64,000 bases of DNA from Flavobacterium sp. JAD_PAG50586_2 (GTDB lineage: Bacteria; Bacteroidota; Bacteroidia; Flavobacteriales; Flavobacteriaceae), in assembly GCA_023213215.1 (NCBI GenBank), contig CP096136.1, positions 1,736,001 to 1,800,000 on the forward strand, in the 5' to 3' direction. The notes under the pieces were generated by a model. It ran no database searches, had not been told where the DNA came from, and saw nothing but the letters and a program-made list of their open reading frames with translations. Shown in pieces: positions 18,251 through 26,176 of the stretch (positions are counted from its first letter, which is position 1; each line of letters starts with the position of its first letter). A program made the translations under genes and the position numbers.

Positions 18251-19792
18251 ATGGCAAAACAAGAAGATTTATTTAAGAATGTAGTTTCGCATGCTAAGGA
18301 GTACGGATTTATATTTCCGTCAAGCGAAATTTACGATGGTTTGAGCGCAGTGTATGATTACGCGCAGAACGGTGTAGAATTAAAAAAGAATATCAGGGAA
18401 TATTGGTGGAAAGCCATGGTCCAGATGCATGAAAACATAGTGGGACTGGATGCCGCAATTTTGATGCACCCAACGACATGGAAAGCTTCCGGCCACGTTG
18501 ATGCATTCAACGACCCGTTAATTGATAATAAAGACTCTAAAAAAAGATACAGGGCCGACGTTTTAATTGAGGATTATGCCGAGAAATTAAACCTGAAGGC
18601 TAAAAAGGAAATCGAAAAGGCACGCGAGCGCTTTGGTGATTCTTTTGACGAAGAGCAATACAAAACTACCAACCCAAGAGTAATGGAATACCTTTCGAAG
18701 GAAAGGGAAATCCTGGAAAGAATGGGACGTTCTTTAGGTAATGGAGATTTAGAGGATGTAAAAAACCTTATCGAGGAATTAGAGATTGCCGATCCGGAAA
18801 CGGGTTCAAGGAACTGGACCGATGTGAAGCAGTTCAACCTGATGTTCGGGACAAAATTGGGAGCTTCTGCCGAAAATGCAATGGATTTATACCTTCGTCC
18901 TGAAACCGCACAGGGAATATTCGTGAATTTCCTTAACGTACAGAAAACCGGAAGAATGAAAATTCCTTTTGGGATTGCACAAACCGGTAAAGCTTTCCGT
19001 AATGAAATCGTAGCACGTCAGTTCATTTTCCGTATGCGTGAATTTGAACAAATGGAAATGCAGTTTTTCGTAAAGCCGGGCGAAGAAATGAAATGGTACG
19101 AATACTGGAAGGAAACCCGTTTAAAGTGGCACTTATCGCTTGGTTTGGGCAAACACAATTACCGTTTCCATGACCATGAAAAATTAGCGCACTATGCTAA
19201 TGCGGCTGCAGATATTGAGTTTAATTTTCCATTCGGATTTAAGGAATTGGAAGGAATCCACTCGAGAACCGACTTCGATTTGAAGGCACACGAACAATTT
19301 TCGGGTAAAAAATTACAATATTTTGATACCGAAACCAATTCTAACTATGTTCCTTATGTAGTGGAAACTTCGGTTGGATTAGACCGTATGTTCCTTTCGG
19401 TTTTTGCTACGTCTTTGCAGGAAGAAACTTTGGAAGATGGTTCAACCCGTACCGTTTTACGATTACCGTCGGTATTGGCGCCAACGAAAGCAGCTGTTTT
19501 ACCTTTGGTTAAAAAGGATGGTTTACCAGAAGTGGCTCAAAAAATTATTGAAGACCTTAAATGGGATTTCAATGTGGCCTATGATGAAAAGGACGCTGTT
19601 GGAAGACGTTACCGAAGACAGGATGCCTTAGGAACACCTTTCTGCATCACTGTAGATCACCAAACGTTGGAAGACCAAACCGTGACTATCCGTCATAGGG
19701 ATTCGATGGCACAGGACAGGGTTAAAATTTCGGAATTACGCGGAATAATCAACGAAGAGGTTTCGGTTAGGAACTGGTTGATGAAAATGTAA
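18251..19792 (+). CDS. glyS: Glycyl-tRNA synthetase (alpha2 dimeric type)
   Basis: A 513-residue class II synthetase that charges tRNA-Gly. Class II motifs are visible: motif 2 FRNEIVARQFIFRMREFEQM, the substrate loop YLRPETAQGIFVNF, and motif 3 SVGLDRMFL; the C-terminal anticodon-binding domain follows (about 405-510, PTKAAVLPLVKK). This is the eukaryotic/archaeal-like single-chain form used by Bacteroidota rather than the alpha2beta2 GlyQ/GlyS. Monocistronic, with terminator. Confidence 0.96.
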   Translation: MAKQEDLFKNVVSHAKEYGFIFPSSEIYDGLSAVYDYAQNGVELKKNIREYWWKAMVQMHENIVGLDAAILMHPTTWKASGHVDAFNDPLIDNKDSKKRYRADVLIEDYAEKLNLKAKKEIEKARERFGDSFDEEQYKTTNPRVMEYLSKEREILERMGRSLGNGDLEDVKNLIEELEIADPETGSRNWTDVKQFNLMFGTKLGASAENAMDLYLRPETAQGIFVNFLNVQKTGRMKIPFGIAQTGKAFRNEIVARQFIFRMREFEQMEMQFFVKPGEEMKWYEYWKETRLKWHLSLGLGKHNYRFHDHEKLAHYANAAADIEFNFPFGFKELEGIHSRTDFDLKAHEQFSGKKLQYFDTETNSNYVPYVVETSVGLDRMFLSVFATSLQEETLEDGSTRTVLRLPSVLAPTKAAVLPLVKKDGLPEVAQKIIEDLKWDFNVAYDEKDAVGRRYRRQDALGTPFCITVDHQTLEDQTVTIRHRDSMAQDRVKISELRGIINEEVSVRNWLMKM

Positions 19793-19818
19793 ATTAGTAA
19801 ATAACGTAATTAAAAGAA

Positions 19819-19849
19819 AGCCCATTCTCTAAGAGTTTGGGTTTTTTGT
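19819..19849 (+). terminator. Probable terminator of glyS
   Basis: Imperfect stem (AGCCCA...TCTCT / AGAG...TTGGGTT) 26 bp after the glyS stop, followed by TTTTTTG. The stem has internal mismatches. Confidence 0.5.
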
Positions 19850-19877
19850 TTTGACCTAAACCAAGTTAAGGTTCTCG

Positions 19878-19943
19878 TTAGCCCCGATAGGAATGGTATC
19901 CTTTTTCTTTGTAAAAGAAAAAGATATAATGGATAGCGGGACT
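19878..19943 (+). repeat. Dispersed intergenic repeat, copy 1
   Basis: The element begins TTAGCCCCGAT and ends AAAGCGGGACT-like (here ATAGCGGGACT), with a central poly-pyrimidine/poly-purine hairpin (CTTTTTCTTT / AAAGAAAAAG). A second copy lies in the opposite orientation at 38612-38679. The rest of the 440-bp glyS-LytTR gap (19950-20233) holds a palindrome-like TTTCGTTTAACGAAAA at about 20090 and a TATTTTTG box near 20127; no gene is seen there. Confidence 0.75.
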
Positions 19944-20233
19944 GAACTTCCTGAGTAAGCTGATGCCCTGCTACTTAAAAACTATGGGCAACGCTGTTTT
20001 GTAGCCATTTCTCTGATTAAAAAACGATATATTAACATACTGACAGTTAATATTAACAATTATACAATTTTGCGCCTCAAATCTATACTTTCGTTTAACG
20101 AAAATACGAACGGTTAAACGATTATATTTTTGTGGCTGATTTTTTATGATAATCTTAGCCAAAAGTTTTTAGTTTCCCCAAAACTACCTGCTGATTATAC
20201 TGATGCTTTCCCAAAATCACAGGAAAAGCATAG

Positions 20234-21135
20234 ATGAGCCACACTTTTATTATTATTGACGACAGTCAGGACGATGTTTCGAAAACTCAGGCAATTGCTG
20301 AACGTTTTCGTAATTTGTCATTCCTTGCATCGGCAAATAATTACGATGACGGCGTGAATTTAATCCTGGAGCACCAGCCACATCTTGTTTTTTAGAGATT
20401 GATCCTTCTGATAAAAAAAGCAATCTTTCGTTAGCCTTAATCAACGAACTCTATCGCTACCTAACCGTTGTTCCAAAGATTATTGTTACCACTGCCAAAA
20501 AGGACCTAGCCTATGAAGCGTTGCAGTATGAAGTGGTGGATTATTTGCTAAAACCTCTAAATATTAACGATTTTAGGAAAGCCGTCCTTAAATTTGACCG
20601 TGCGATAAAATCGGATTTGCCTCATATGGAAGTCAAGAATCCGGCAGCGACTTTTGAGGTTTTGGATGAAGCGGAGGTGGTTAGCCTTCAGGAAGAGCTG
20701 ATGGATGAAAATGTGAACGACATAGAGGTAAACGTTACGCCAATAGTATTGGAAAAGCCAACGGTTATCCAGCAACCCAACCAGCCATTGGTAATCTGTG
20801 TTAAGTCTTATGGTGACTACCGTTATATTGATTCGGGCGATGTGCTTTATTTTGAGGCCGACAACAACTCTACTGATATTCATCTTAACAACGGTGAAAT
20901 GATTACGGCCTTTAAGACCCTAAAACATTTTGAAACGGTTTTGCCATCAAGCCAGTTCCTGCGTATCCACAACAGTTACATTATTAACGTAAACCAGGTT
21001 TCGAGAATCCATACGGGTAACACCGTTTGCTATATTAAAAACTCTACGACCAAATTACCGTTCTCTAAATCTTATAAAGAGAATGTCGATTTAATTATCA
21101 GCCGTATAGCCGGAGGAAATTATTTGGAGATATAA
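20234..21135 (+). CDS. LytTR-family response regulator with Glu at the phosphoacceptor position, frame broken near 20388
   Basis: Restored length is 300 residues. The receiver-like domain (1-125) has the acidic pair Asp9-Asp10, Thr86/Thr87 and Lys107 (LLKPL), but the phosphoacceptor position in HLVFLEIDPSD is Glu55. A linker (130-185) leads to a C-terminal LytTR DNA-binding domain (VICVKSYGDYRYIDSGDVLY, then FLRIHNSYIINVNQVSRI). As given, a TAG follows LVF; the T run at 20388-20393 needs a seventh base, and the Glu codon GAG directly after the run is the same in either reading. No dedicated sensor kinase is adjacent. Three LytTR-consensus sites lie 58-108 bp after its stop. Confidence 0.85.
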
Positions 21136-21192
21136 AGCCTAATTTTTCATCAAATTTGACTGATTACGGAATTTTTCTTGGTTAGCCTATTT

Positions 21193-21243
21193 ACCGTTCA
21201 TTACATTTTTACTACCGTTTATAACATATAACCTACCGTTTGT
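21193..21243 (+). promoter_or_regulatory. Three 21-bp-phased LytTR binding sites upstream of NarL-type regulator gene
   Basis: ACCGTTCAT (21193-21201), ACCGTTTAT (21214-21222) and ACCGTTTGT (21235-21243) each fit the LytTR consensus [TA][AC][CA]GTTN[AG][TG] exactly, and each is 21 bp from the next, two helical turns. Similarity extends beyond the nonamer (TACCGTT--TTACAT). They lie 63-113 bp before the ATG at 21306. A weak -7 box TATTGTTA is at 21277-21284. The obvious ligand is the LytTR regulator encoded just upstream. Confidence 0.7.
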
Positions 21244-21305
21244 TACATTAGTATAGTGTAAAAATTATAAAAGTCGTATTGTTACAATCAAAATTCAATT
21301 AAAAG

Positions 21306-22003
21306 ATGAAAGTTTTTGAAACAATAGATCAGTCAGAGGAATCAAATATAGAGATAGAAGTTTTAATGGTTGACGATCATCCTCCAATTATTGAGGGATA
21401 CAAATCCATATTATCATTTAACTCTTTCGGCTACGTCTTAAATACTACAGAAGCCTTCAATTGTGAGAGCGCTTACTATGCAATTGTTGAGGCGAAAAAA
21501 TCATTTGACATTGTGTTTCTGGATTTAACACTGCCCCCTTGTTTAGAAAAAAACTCAATTCCGGCGTAGATTTAGTTCCAGTAGTAAAAAAGTACCATCC
21601 CAACGCTAAGATAATAATACTAACCTCTCATTCAGAGTCTATTGTCTTGTTTAAAATAATGAGTGAATACAGTTTGAATGGGGTATTGGTAAAAAGTGAC
21701 TTTCAATCAGAAGAACTGATCACTGCTTTTGATATTGTCATAAAAGGCGGTACTTATCATAGTCATACTGTTTGTAAGCATAAAAAGACTTGGGAGGAAA
21801 AGAGTAAGGTGATGGACAATTACAACCGTCAAATACTTACGCTACTTTCTGAAGGGGTTAAAACCAAAAACCTTCCTGACTTATTACATCTTTCAAAAAG
21901 TGCGATAGACAAAAGAAAAGCTATTATCAAACAAATCTTCGGTATTGATAAAGGCACAGACGAAGACATCCTTCGTGAAGCTCGTAAACAGGGATTGATT
22001 TGA
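21306..22003 (+). CDS. NarL/FixJ-type response regulator, frame broken near 21547
   Basis: Restored length is 232 residues. The receiver domain has Asp23-Asp24 (MVDDHPP), phosphoacceptor Asp73 (FDIVFLDLTLPP), Thr in IIILTSHS, and Lys in GVLVKSD. The C-terminal domain is LuxR-like (NRQILTLLSEGVKTKNLPDL, then LSKSAIDKRKAIIKQIF). As given, a stop follows KNSIPA; the A run at 21547-21553 needs an eighth base, joining CLEKK to LNSGVDLVPVVKKYHP. It is a paralogue of the regulator at 28219 (shared GVKTK(N/D)LP and SAI(D/E)KRK motifs). Probably controlled by the LytTR sites upstream, and probable partner of the kinase at 22593. Confidence 0.85.
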
Positions 22004-22025
22004 AGTAAATAAGGATTTCGAAAAT

Positions 22026-22071
22026 GTACACTTTTAGTGTATCATAATGTGAAAGCAACACTATAATTTTA
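22026..22071 (+). promoter_or_regulatory. Inverted-repeat activator site and promoter of small secreted protein/kinase pair
   Basis: TACACT-TTT-AGTGTA is a perfect inverted repeat (22027-22041). Thirty bp from its centre begins TAATTTTA (22064-22071), a one-mismatch -7 box. The 17-bp core and about 60 bp around it are repeated at 24634. Confidence 0.6.
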
Positions 22072-22122
22072 CCATATCAAAATCAAGGGAGAATCATTTG
22101 GTTTGTGAAAAGTAAAAAGACT

Positions 22123-22500
22123 ATGAAAAATGCACTATTTGGCTTTATCTCGATAGTTTTGTTTTCATTAAGTAGTGAAGCACAGGAAAATGAATTTGAT
22201 CGAAAATTTGAATTTATATCCGGTAGCGTAATAACTACTTTTAATAAGGAAATTATAGAATATAAATTTAAATCTTTAGAGGAATTAAATGAAAGTTTAG
22301 ACGAAATCACCAAAGAATTTGATTTCGATAGTTCTGAAAAAGGAAAAATGTGTGAAATGAAAATGGAAATTAAAGTAGAGTTAGTTTCTGGAACAACAAA
22401 GATTTTGGTTTCAGAAATTGTAAATACAAGCTGTGATAACGAATTATTGTCAGCTGCAGCAAATAGACTTAAATCAATCGCATTGGCTACAAGGAGTTAA
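22123..22500 (+). CDS. Small secreted protein of unknown function
   Basis: A 125-residue protein with a signal peptide (FGFISIVLFSLSSEAQ, cleavage after Ala-Gln). The mature part is acidic and helical/beta with two cysteines (KGKMCEMKME and VNTSCDNELL) that could pair in the periplasm. The start at 22123 is chosen over an upstream GTG (22105) because it gives a normal signal peptide. No family recognised. It sits between a response regulator and a TPR histidine kinase, and a remnant of a second copy is visible at about 24690-24795, so it belongs to the kinase cassette; it might be an extracytoplasmic partner of the kinase (inference). Confidence 0.6.
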   Translation: MKNALFGFISIVLFSLSSEAQENEFDRKFEFISGSVITTFNKEIIEYKFKSLEELNESLDEITKEFDFDSSEKGKMCEMKMEIKVELVSGTTKILVSEIVNTSCDNELLSAAANRLKSIALATRS

Positions 22501-22602
22501 GTCAGAACGGAAAATGGATGCATAATTCATTTAATTGTGGGGAATTGGGTTCCGGCTTTTAGCCGGGACTCAATTTATTTTATATTGGTTTTATGGTTAG
22601 AA
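22495..22602 (+). repeat. ~105-bp direct repeat with strong hairpin, copy 1
   Basis: Spans the stop of the small secreted protein and the first codons of the kinase. Copy 2 is at 24789-24893 and is nearly identical. Inside is a 14-bp stem with two G-U pairs (22543-22556 with 22562-22575, loop TTTTA) that would act as an RNA hairpin, likely an attenuator or partial terminator between the small protein and the kinase; there is no long T run after it. Confidence 0.8.
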
Positions 22603-24624
22603 GTATACTTTTTCTTAGCTTTTTTCCCTTATGTTTTTGGTTAGTTGCGACCCAAAAACAAATCCTGCTGTCTCCGATTCAAGAAATGATTCTATTAAGA
22701 AGTATTTGGATTTGGCAGGTGATGTGAATTTGGACAATGAGAAAAGGAAGCGTTGGAATGATATTGCCTATTCTTTTCTTGATTTTACTAAAAACGACAG
22801 TCTCATCCGTCGGAATTTATATGTTATTGGAATTAATAATGCTAATTTAACACGTTTTGATAGACTTCGAGAAAACGCAAGAGATTTATCTGATTTATCT
22901 ATCAAATCGAACAATGAAAAAAGCACTGCGGATTCGTACAAATTGAGAGGGTTGTATTTTATGTATAAGTCTGAAAATGAAAAGGCAGTAGAATGTTTTT
23001 ATAAAGCCAAAAAAATATTTTTAAAATTAAAAGCATACAGACGTTTAATAGCTATAAACAAGGACATTGCCCAGGTTCAAAATTTTTCTAACGATTTCCT
23101 AGGAAGTAACAAAACATTGTTTGAAAATTTAAAAAAAATAAAGAAAGAATTGGAATTAAATGGGGATTCATCTAAAACATTAAATCCAGATTTATTCAGA
23201 AATTATACAGCTATAGCTTCAAATTTTGCTTCCTTAAATGATTATAGGAGTTCCATTTTATTTGAAAAAAGGCTCTCGAATATGCCGATAACAAATTGAC
23301 GCGGCATAATATTTCATACTTAGGAATAGCAAATTGTTACACTTTTCTTAAAGAATATAATAAAGCAGAGTATTACATTAACAAAGTATTGGAAAATCCA
23401 AAAACTAAATCGGTTGATCCTCCGGGTTTTTATTCTGCAATTGCAATGCAGGCTTGTGTAAACATAAATCAAGACAGGATGTATGGATTGCCCCAAGCTT
23501 TTTATGAAGTAGATAATTATTATGCAAATAATGATGATCTAGGAGGACAGAATTTCAATCAAGTAAATCTATCGCTATATTACCTAAAAGTAAAGGATAC
23601 TATAAATGCTATAAATGCAGCAAAGAAATCATTAATACTTTCTAAGAGCTACAAAAATCCATTAGACATTTTAGCTTGTTTAAATCAACTTGTAAAAGTT
23701 GATAGAAAAAACGCATCAATATATGCAGAAGAATATATTCGTGTTAATGACAGTATGCAAATTGCGGAACGTAATTTTAGAGACAAATTTGCAAGAATTG
23801 AATTTGAAACCGATGAAATCACACAACAAAAAAATTCCGCCATTAAGCAAAAATGGATTATTTCAATTACATCTGGAATTTTTATATTAGTTATTATACT
23901 GATTTTAATTATTACAAAGCAACGTTTTAAGCAAAAGGAGTTAAGGATATTACAGGAACAGCAAATAGCAAATGAGGAGATTTATAATCTTATGCTTTCT
24001 CAAAAAAACGCCGAAGATATTGCGCGGCAGCAGGAAAAACAACGCATCGCAATCGAACTTCATGACGGAGTAATGAATAGGTTGGCGAGTACAAGATTTA
24101 ATTTAAATATCCTTTCCTATAAAAAAGATGAGGAAACTATCAGTAAATGTCTGGATTCCGTGAACGAACTTTGTGATATTGAGCAGGAAATAAGGCATAT
24201 AGCTCACGATCTAAATTTAGAGACTTTTAACAATGACAGTTTTACCTCATTATTGACAGATTTAGTTGCAACTCAAAATAATATAACCAATACAACTTAC
24301 CGGCTTGAAATTGACGAATACATCAACTGGATTGATATGCATCCAAGTATTAAAATGAATCTTTACAGGATTATCCAGGAAGCAAGCCATAACATTAATA
24401 AGTCTGCCCAGGCGGACAATGCAGTAATCAGTTTCATTCTAGATGAGGGCTATCTTTGCCTTTCGGTTACTGATGACGGAAAAGGGTTTGATGTCAAAAA
24501 GAAATCTGGAGGAATAGGGCTTAAAAATATAAAACTGAGAGTTAATAATATGGGTGGGAAATTTGTTATCCAATCCAATGATAAAAGCACTTCTCTTAAT
24601 ATATCAATTCCACTTCCTAATTGA
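22593..24624 (+). CDS. TPR-repeat sensor histidine kinase (lipoprotein type), frame broken near 22620 and 23265
   Basis: Restored length is 677 residues. The signal peptide ends in LMFLVSC (lipobox), then TPR-like helical repeats (about 60-390) lie in the periplasm, one transmembrane helix (IISITSGIFILVIILILII), a coiled coil, a HisKA_3 domain with phosphoacceptor His491 (RIAIELHDGVMNRLAS) and an HATPase domain (NMNLYRIIQEASHN-type N box, DDGKGFD, GGIGLKNI). Two T/A runs (22620-22625, 23265-23270) each lack one base; restoring them gives the lipobox at one end and the continuous FEKKALEYADNKLTRHNISY at the other. Cognate regulator probably at 21306. Ligand unknown. Confidence 0.87.
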
Positions 24625-24633
24625 ATCAAAAAA

Positions 24634-24679
24634 GTACACTTTTAGTGTATCAAAATGTAAATGCAACATGATAACTTTG
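24634..24679 (+). promoter_or_regulatory. Second copy of inverted-repeat promoter
   Basis: TACACT-TTT-AGTGTA (24635-24649) with a perfect -7 box TAACTTTG at 24672-24679, exactly 30 bp from the repeat centre. It now drives only the decayed cassette that follows. It overlaps nothing and lies 10 bp after the kinase stop. Confidence 0.6.
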
Positions 24680-24788
24680 CCTCATGAAAATCAAATAAGT
24701 AGTTTTAATGATTAGATAAATCTACAGATAGTTCAGGTTTTCATGTTTGTGAAGATACTAAAATAGATTTAAATTCAACACGTTTGTA

Positions 24789-24893
24789 AGTTAAGTCAGA
24801 ACGGAAAATGGATGCATAATTCATTTAATTGTGGGGAATTGGGTTCCGGCTTTTAGCCGGGACTCAATTTATTTATATTGGTCATGGTTAGAA
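24789..24893 (+). repeat. ~105-bp direct repeat with strong hairpin, copy 2
   Basis: Near-identical to 22495-22602, including the hairpin (arms about 24837-24850 and 24856-24869). It occupies the same position relative to the decayed kinase gene as copy 1 does to the intact one. Confidence 0.8.
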
Positions 24894-25330
24894 AATTATT
24901 CCCCGTTTAATTATTGTGTACTGCTTATATACAGTTGTACTTCTAAAACTGCAGATAAGGAAAGATAATGGACAAAAGATCGATAAATAAATACTTGGAT
25001 TTAGCAAATGTACTGCTTTGGAACATGAAAAGGAAAACAATATAATGAACTGCCTGTTTTTTGATTTGAACAAGAATGATAAAGATATTATTTGATATTT
25101 CATATAAATATTATTTTTAATGAAATGACAAATTCAAATCACCAATAGAAAAATTGATTGTCCCAATAAAAGTAATGATTCATTATATATTGGAAAGACC
25201 TATAGGAACTTTGCATTATATTACATCGATATTTCTATTAATGAAGAAGCAATGAAATTTTATTAATCTGAAATGTTTTCTTTAAAGCTTAAAAAAGAGA
25301 ATATTTGTCATCAAGTTCCACAATAAAAAC
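24884..25330 (+). pseudogene. Remnant of a third TPR histidine kinase gene
   Basis: Starting at ATG 24884, short pieces in different frames align with the N-terminal part of the kinase at 22593: INKYLDLAN with IKKYLDLAG, ALEHEKENNIMNCLFFDLNK followed by NDKD with NLDNEKRKRWNDIAYSFLDF and TKNDS, and YRNFALYYIDISINEEAMKFY with YKLRGLYFMYKSENEKAVECF. They are separated by many stops and several indels and no kinase domain remains. Unlike the other frame breaks in this window, this is true decay. The preceding 24690-24790 holds the remains of a small-protein gene. Confidence 0.8.
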
Positions 25331-25642
25331 ACTGTCCTAATCAATTCCGATTATCTAAATTAATCATTTTTTTCCTGCATTTCATGCTTTCCGAATGATA
25401 TGTTATTATTGCCCTCTTAAGTATAATCCATCCAACGTTGCATATAATTGTTACAGTTTTAAATTGTAATTCTCTCTTCAATAAAATTATTATAACTCCA
25501 ATGGAATATCTAATTATTCATTTGCTTTTTTGATGGTTTAAAATCATTAATCCACTCAGATTTCCGTTTATTCCTTCCAGAAGCTATTTTTTTAAAGTCA
25601 ACAGGGATAAGCTTTTAGGTAAAAAACGTCAAAAACCAAAAA

Positions 25643-25692
25643 ACCATCCACTCGTATTTGGGTACCATTCACTATCAAACGGTACCATTCTA
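25643..25692 (+). promoter_or_regulatory. Degenerate LytTR-like direct repeats upstream of the Gly-rich peptide gene
   Basis: ACCATCCAC (25643), ACCATTCAC (25664) and ACCATTCTA (25684) are spaced 21 and 20 bp. They resemble the ACCGTTyAT sites at 21193 but have A for G in the core. A -7-like TATTTTTA is at 25737-25744. The remainder of 25331-25642 is AT-rich with no gene visible. Confidence 0.4.
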
Positions 25693-25833
25693 CCATAAAA
25701 CCCTTTATTCATAGGTGTTGAGAATCATATCCGATATATTTTTACAACGTGAAAAGCAGGTAAGCCTCAAATCGACTTCTTAGCCATCATAAAAAAACGA
25801 AAGTAAAACAAAAAGTATAAAAAGTCTCAAATT

Positions 25834-26082
25834 ATGAAAAAATTAGCAACAACATTCGGATTATTAGCATTGATGTTAATCGTTACGTCTTTTACAACTC
25901 CATCTGAAATTGGTGGCGGTGGCGGAAAAGGTACTGGCGATGATAAGGGTATAGGTCAAGTTAGCGAAATCGGCGGTGGCGGTGGAAAAGGTACTGGCGA
26001 TGATAAAGGTATCGGTCAAGTTAGCGAAATCGGCGGTGGCGGTGGTAAAGGTACTGCAGGTGATAAAGGTATCGGACAATAA
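25834..26082 (+). CDS. Secreted Gly-rich tandem-repeat peptide precursor
   Basis: An 82-residue protein: a signal peptide (residues 1 to about 22, FGLLALMLIVTSFTT) followed by three tandem 20-residue units of SEIGGGGGKGTGDDKGIGQV; the third is GTAGDK and lacks the last Val. The repeated Asp-Asp/Gly pattern recalls Ca-binding or flexible linkers but no family is recognised. It has its own promoter region and terminator, and sits directly before the second TPR kinase gene. A role as an exported signal or surface peptide is possible but inferred. Confidence 0.7.
   Translation: MKKLATTFGLLALMLIVTSFTTPSEIGGGGGKGTGDDKGIGQVSEIGGGGGKGTGDDKGIGQVSEIGGGGGKGTAGDKGIGQ
25903..26079 (+). repeat. Three tandem 60-bp coding repeats
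   Basis: Units at 25903-25962, 25963-26022 and 26023-26079 encode the 20-residue repeats. Units 2 and 3 are closer to each other at the DNA level than either is to unit 1, suggesting a recent duplication and likely copy-number variation between strains. Confidence 0.9.
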
Positions 26083-26106
26083 TTAAATCAAATATCAAAA
26101 TATTTT

Positions 26107-26135
26107 AAAGCTATCCAGAAGGATAGCTTTTTTTT
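26107..26135 (+). terminator. Terminator of the Gly-rich peptide gene
   Basis: A perfect 10-bp stem AAAGCTATCC / GGATAGCTTT around an AGAA loop, followed by five further T. It separates the peptide gene from the kinase gene. Confidence 0.85.
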
Positions 26136-26138
26136 GAA

Positions 26139-26146
26139 TATATTTG
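26139..26146 (+). promoter_or_regulatory. -7 box of second TPR kinase gene
   Basis: TATATTTG immediately after the terminator, 30 bp before the TTG start at 26177. Confidence 0.5.
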
Positions 26147-26176
26147 TTTTAACATATGTAAATCACTTACCAATAG

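Noticed and set aside
21306..21569. A stand-alone receiver domain and a separate DNA-binding protein
   Set aside because: One missing A joins them; both halves match the intact paralogue at 28219.
24884..25330. Homopolymer sequencing error as the cause of the kinase remnant
   Set aside because: Many stops and large deletions; no small number of single-base fixes restores a kinase.
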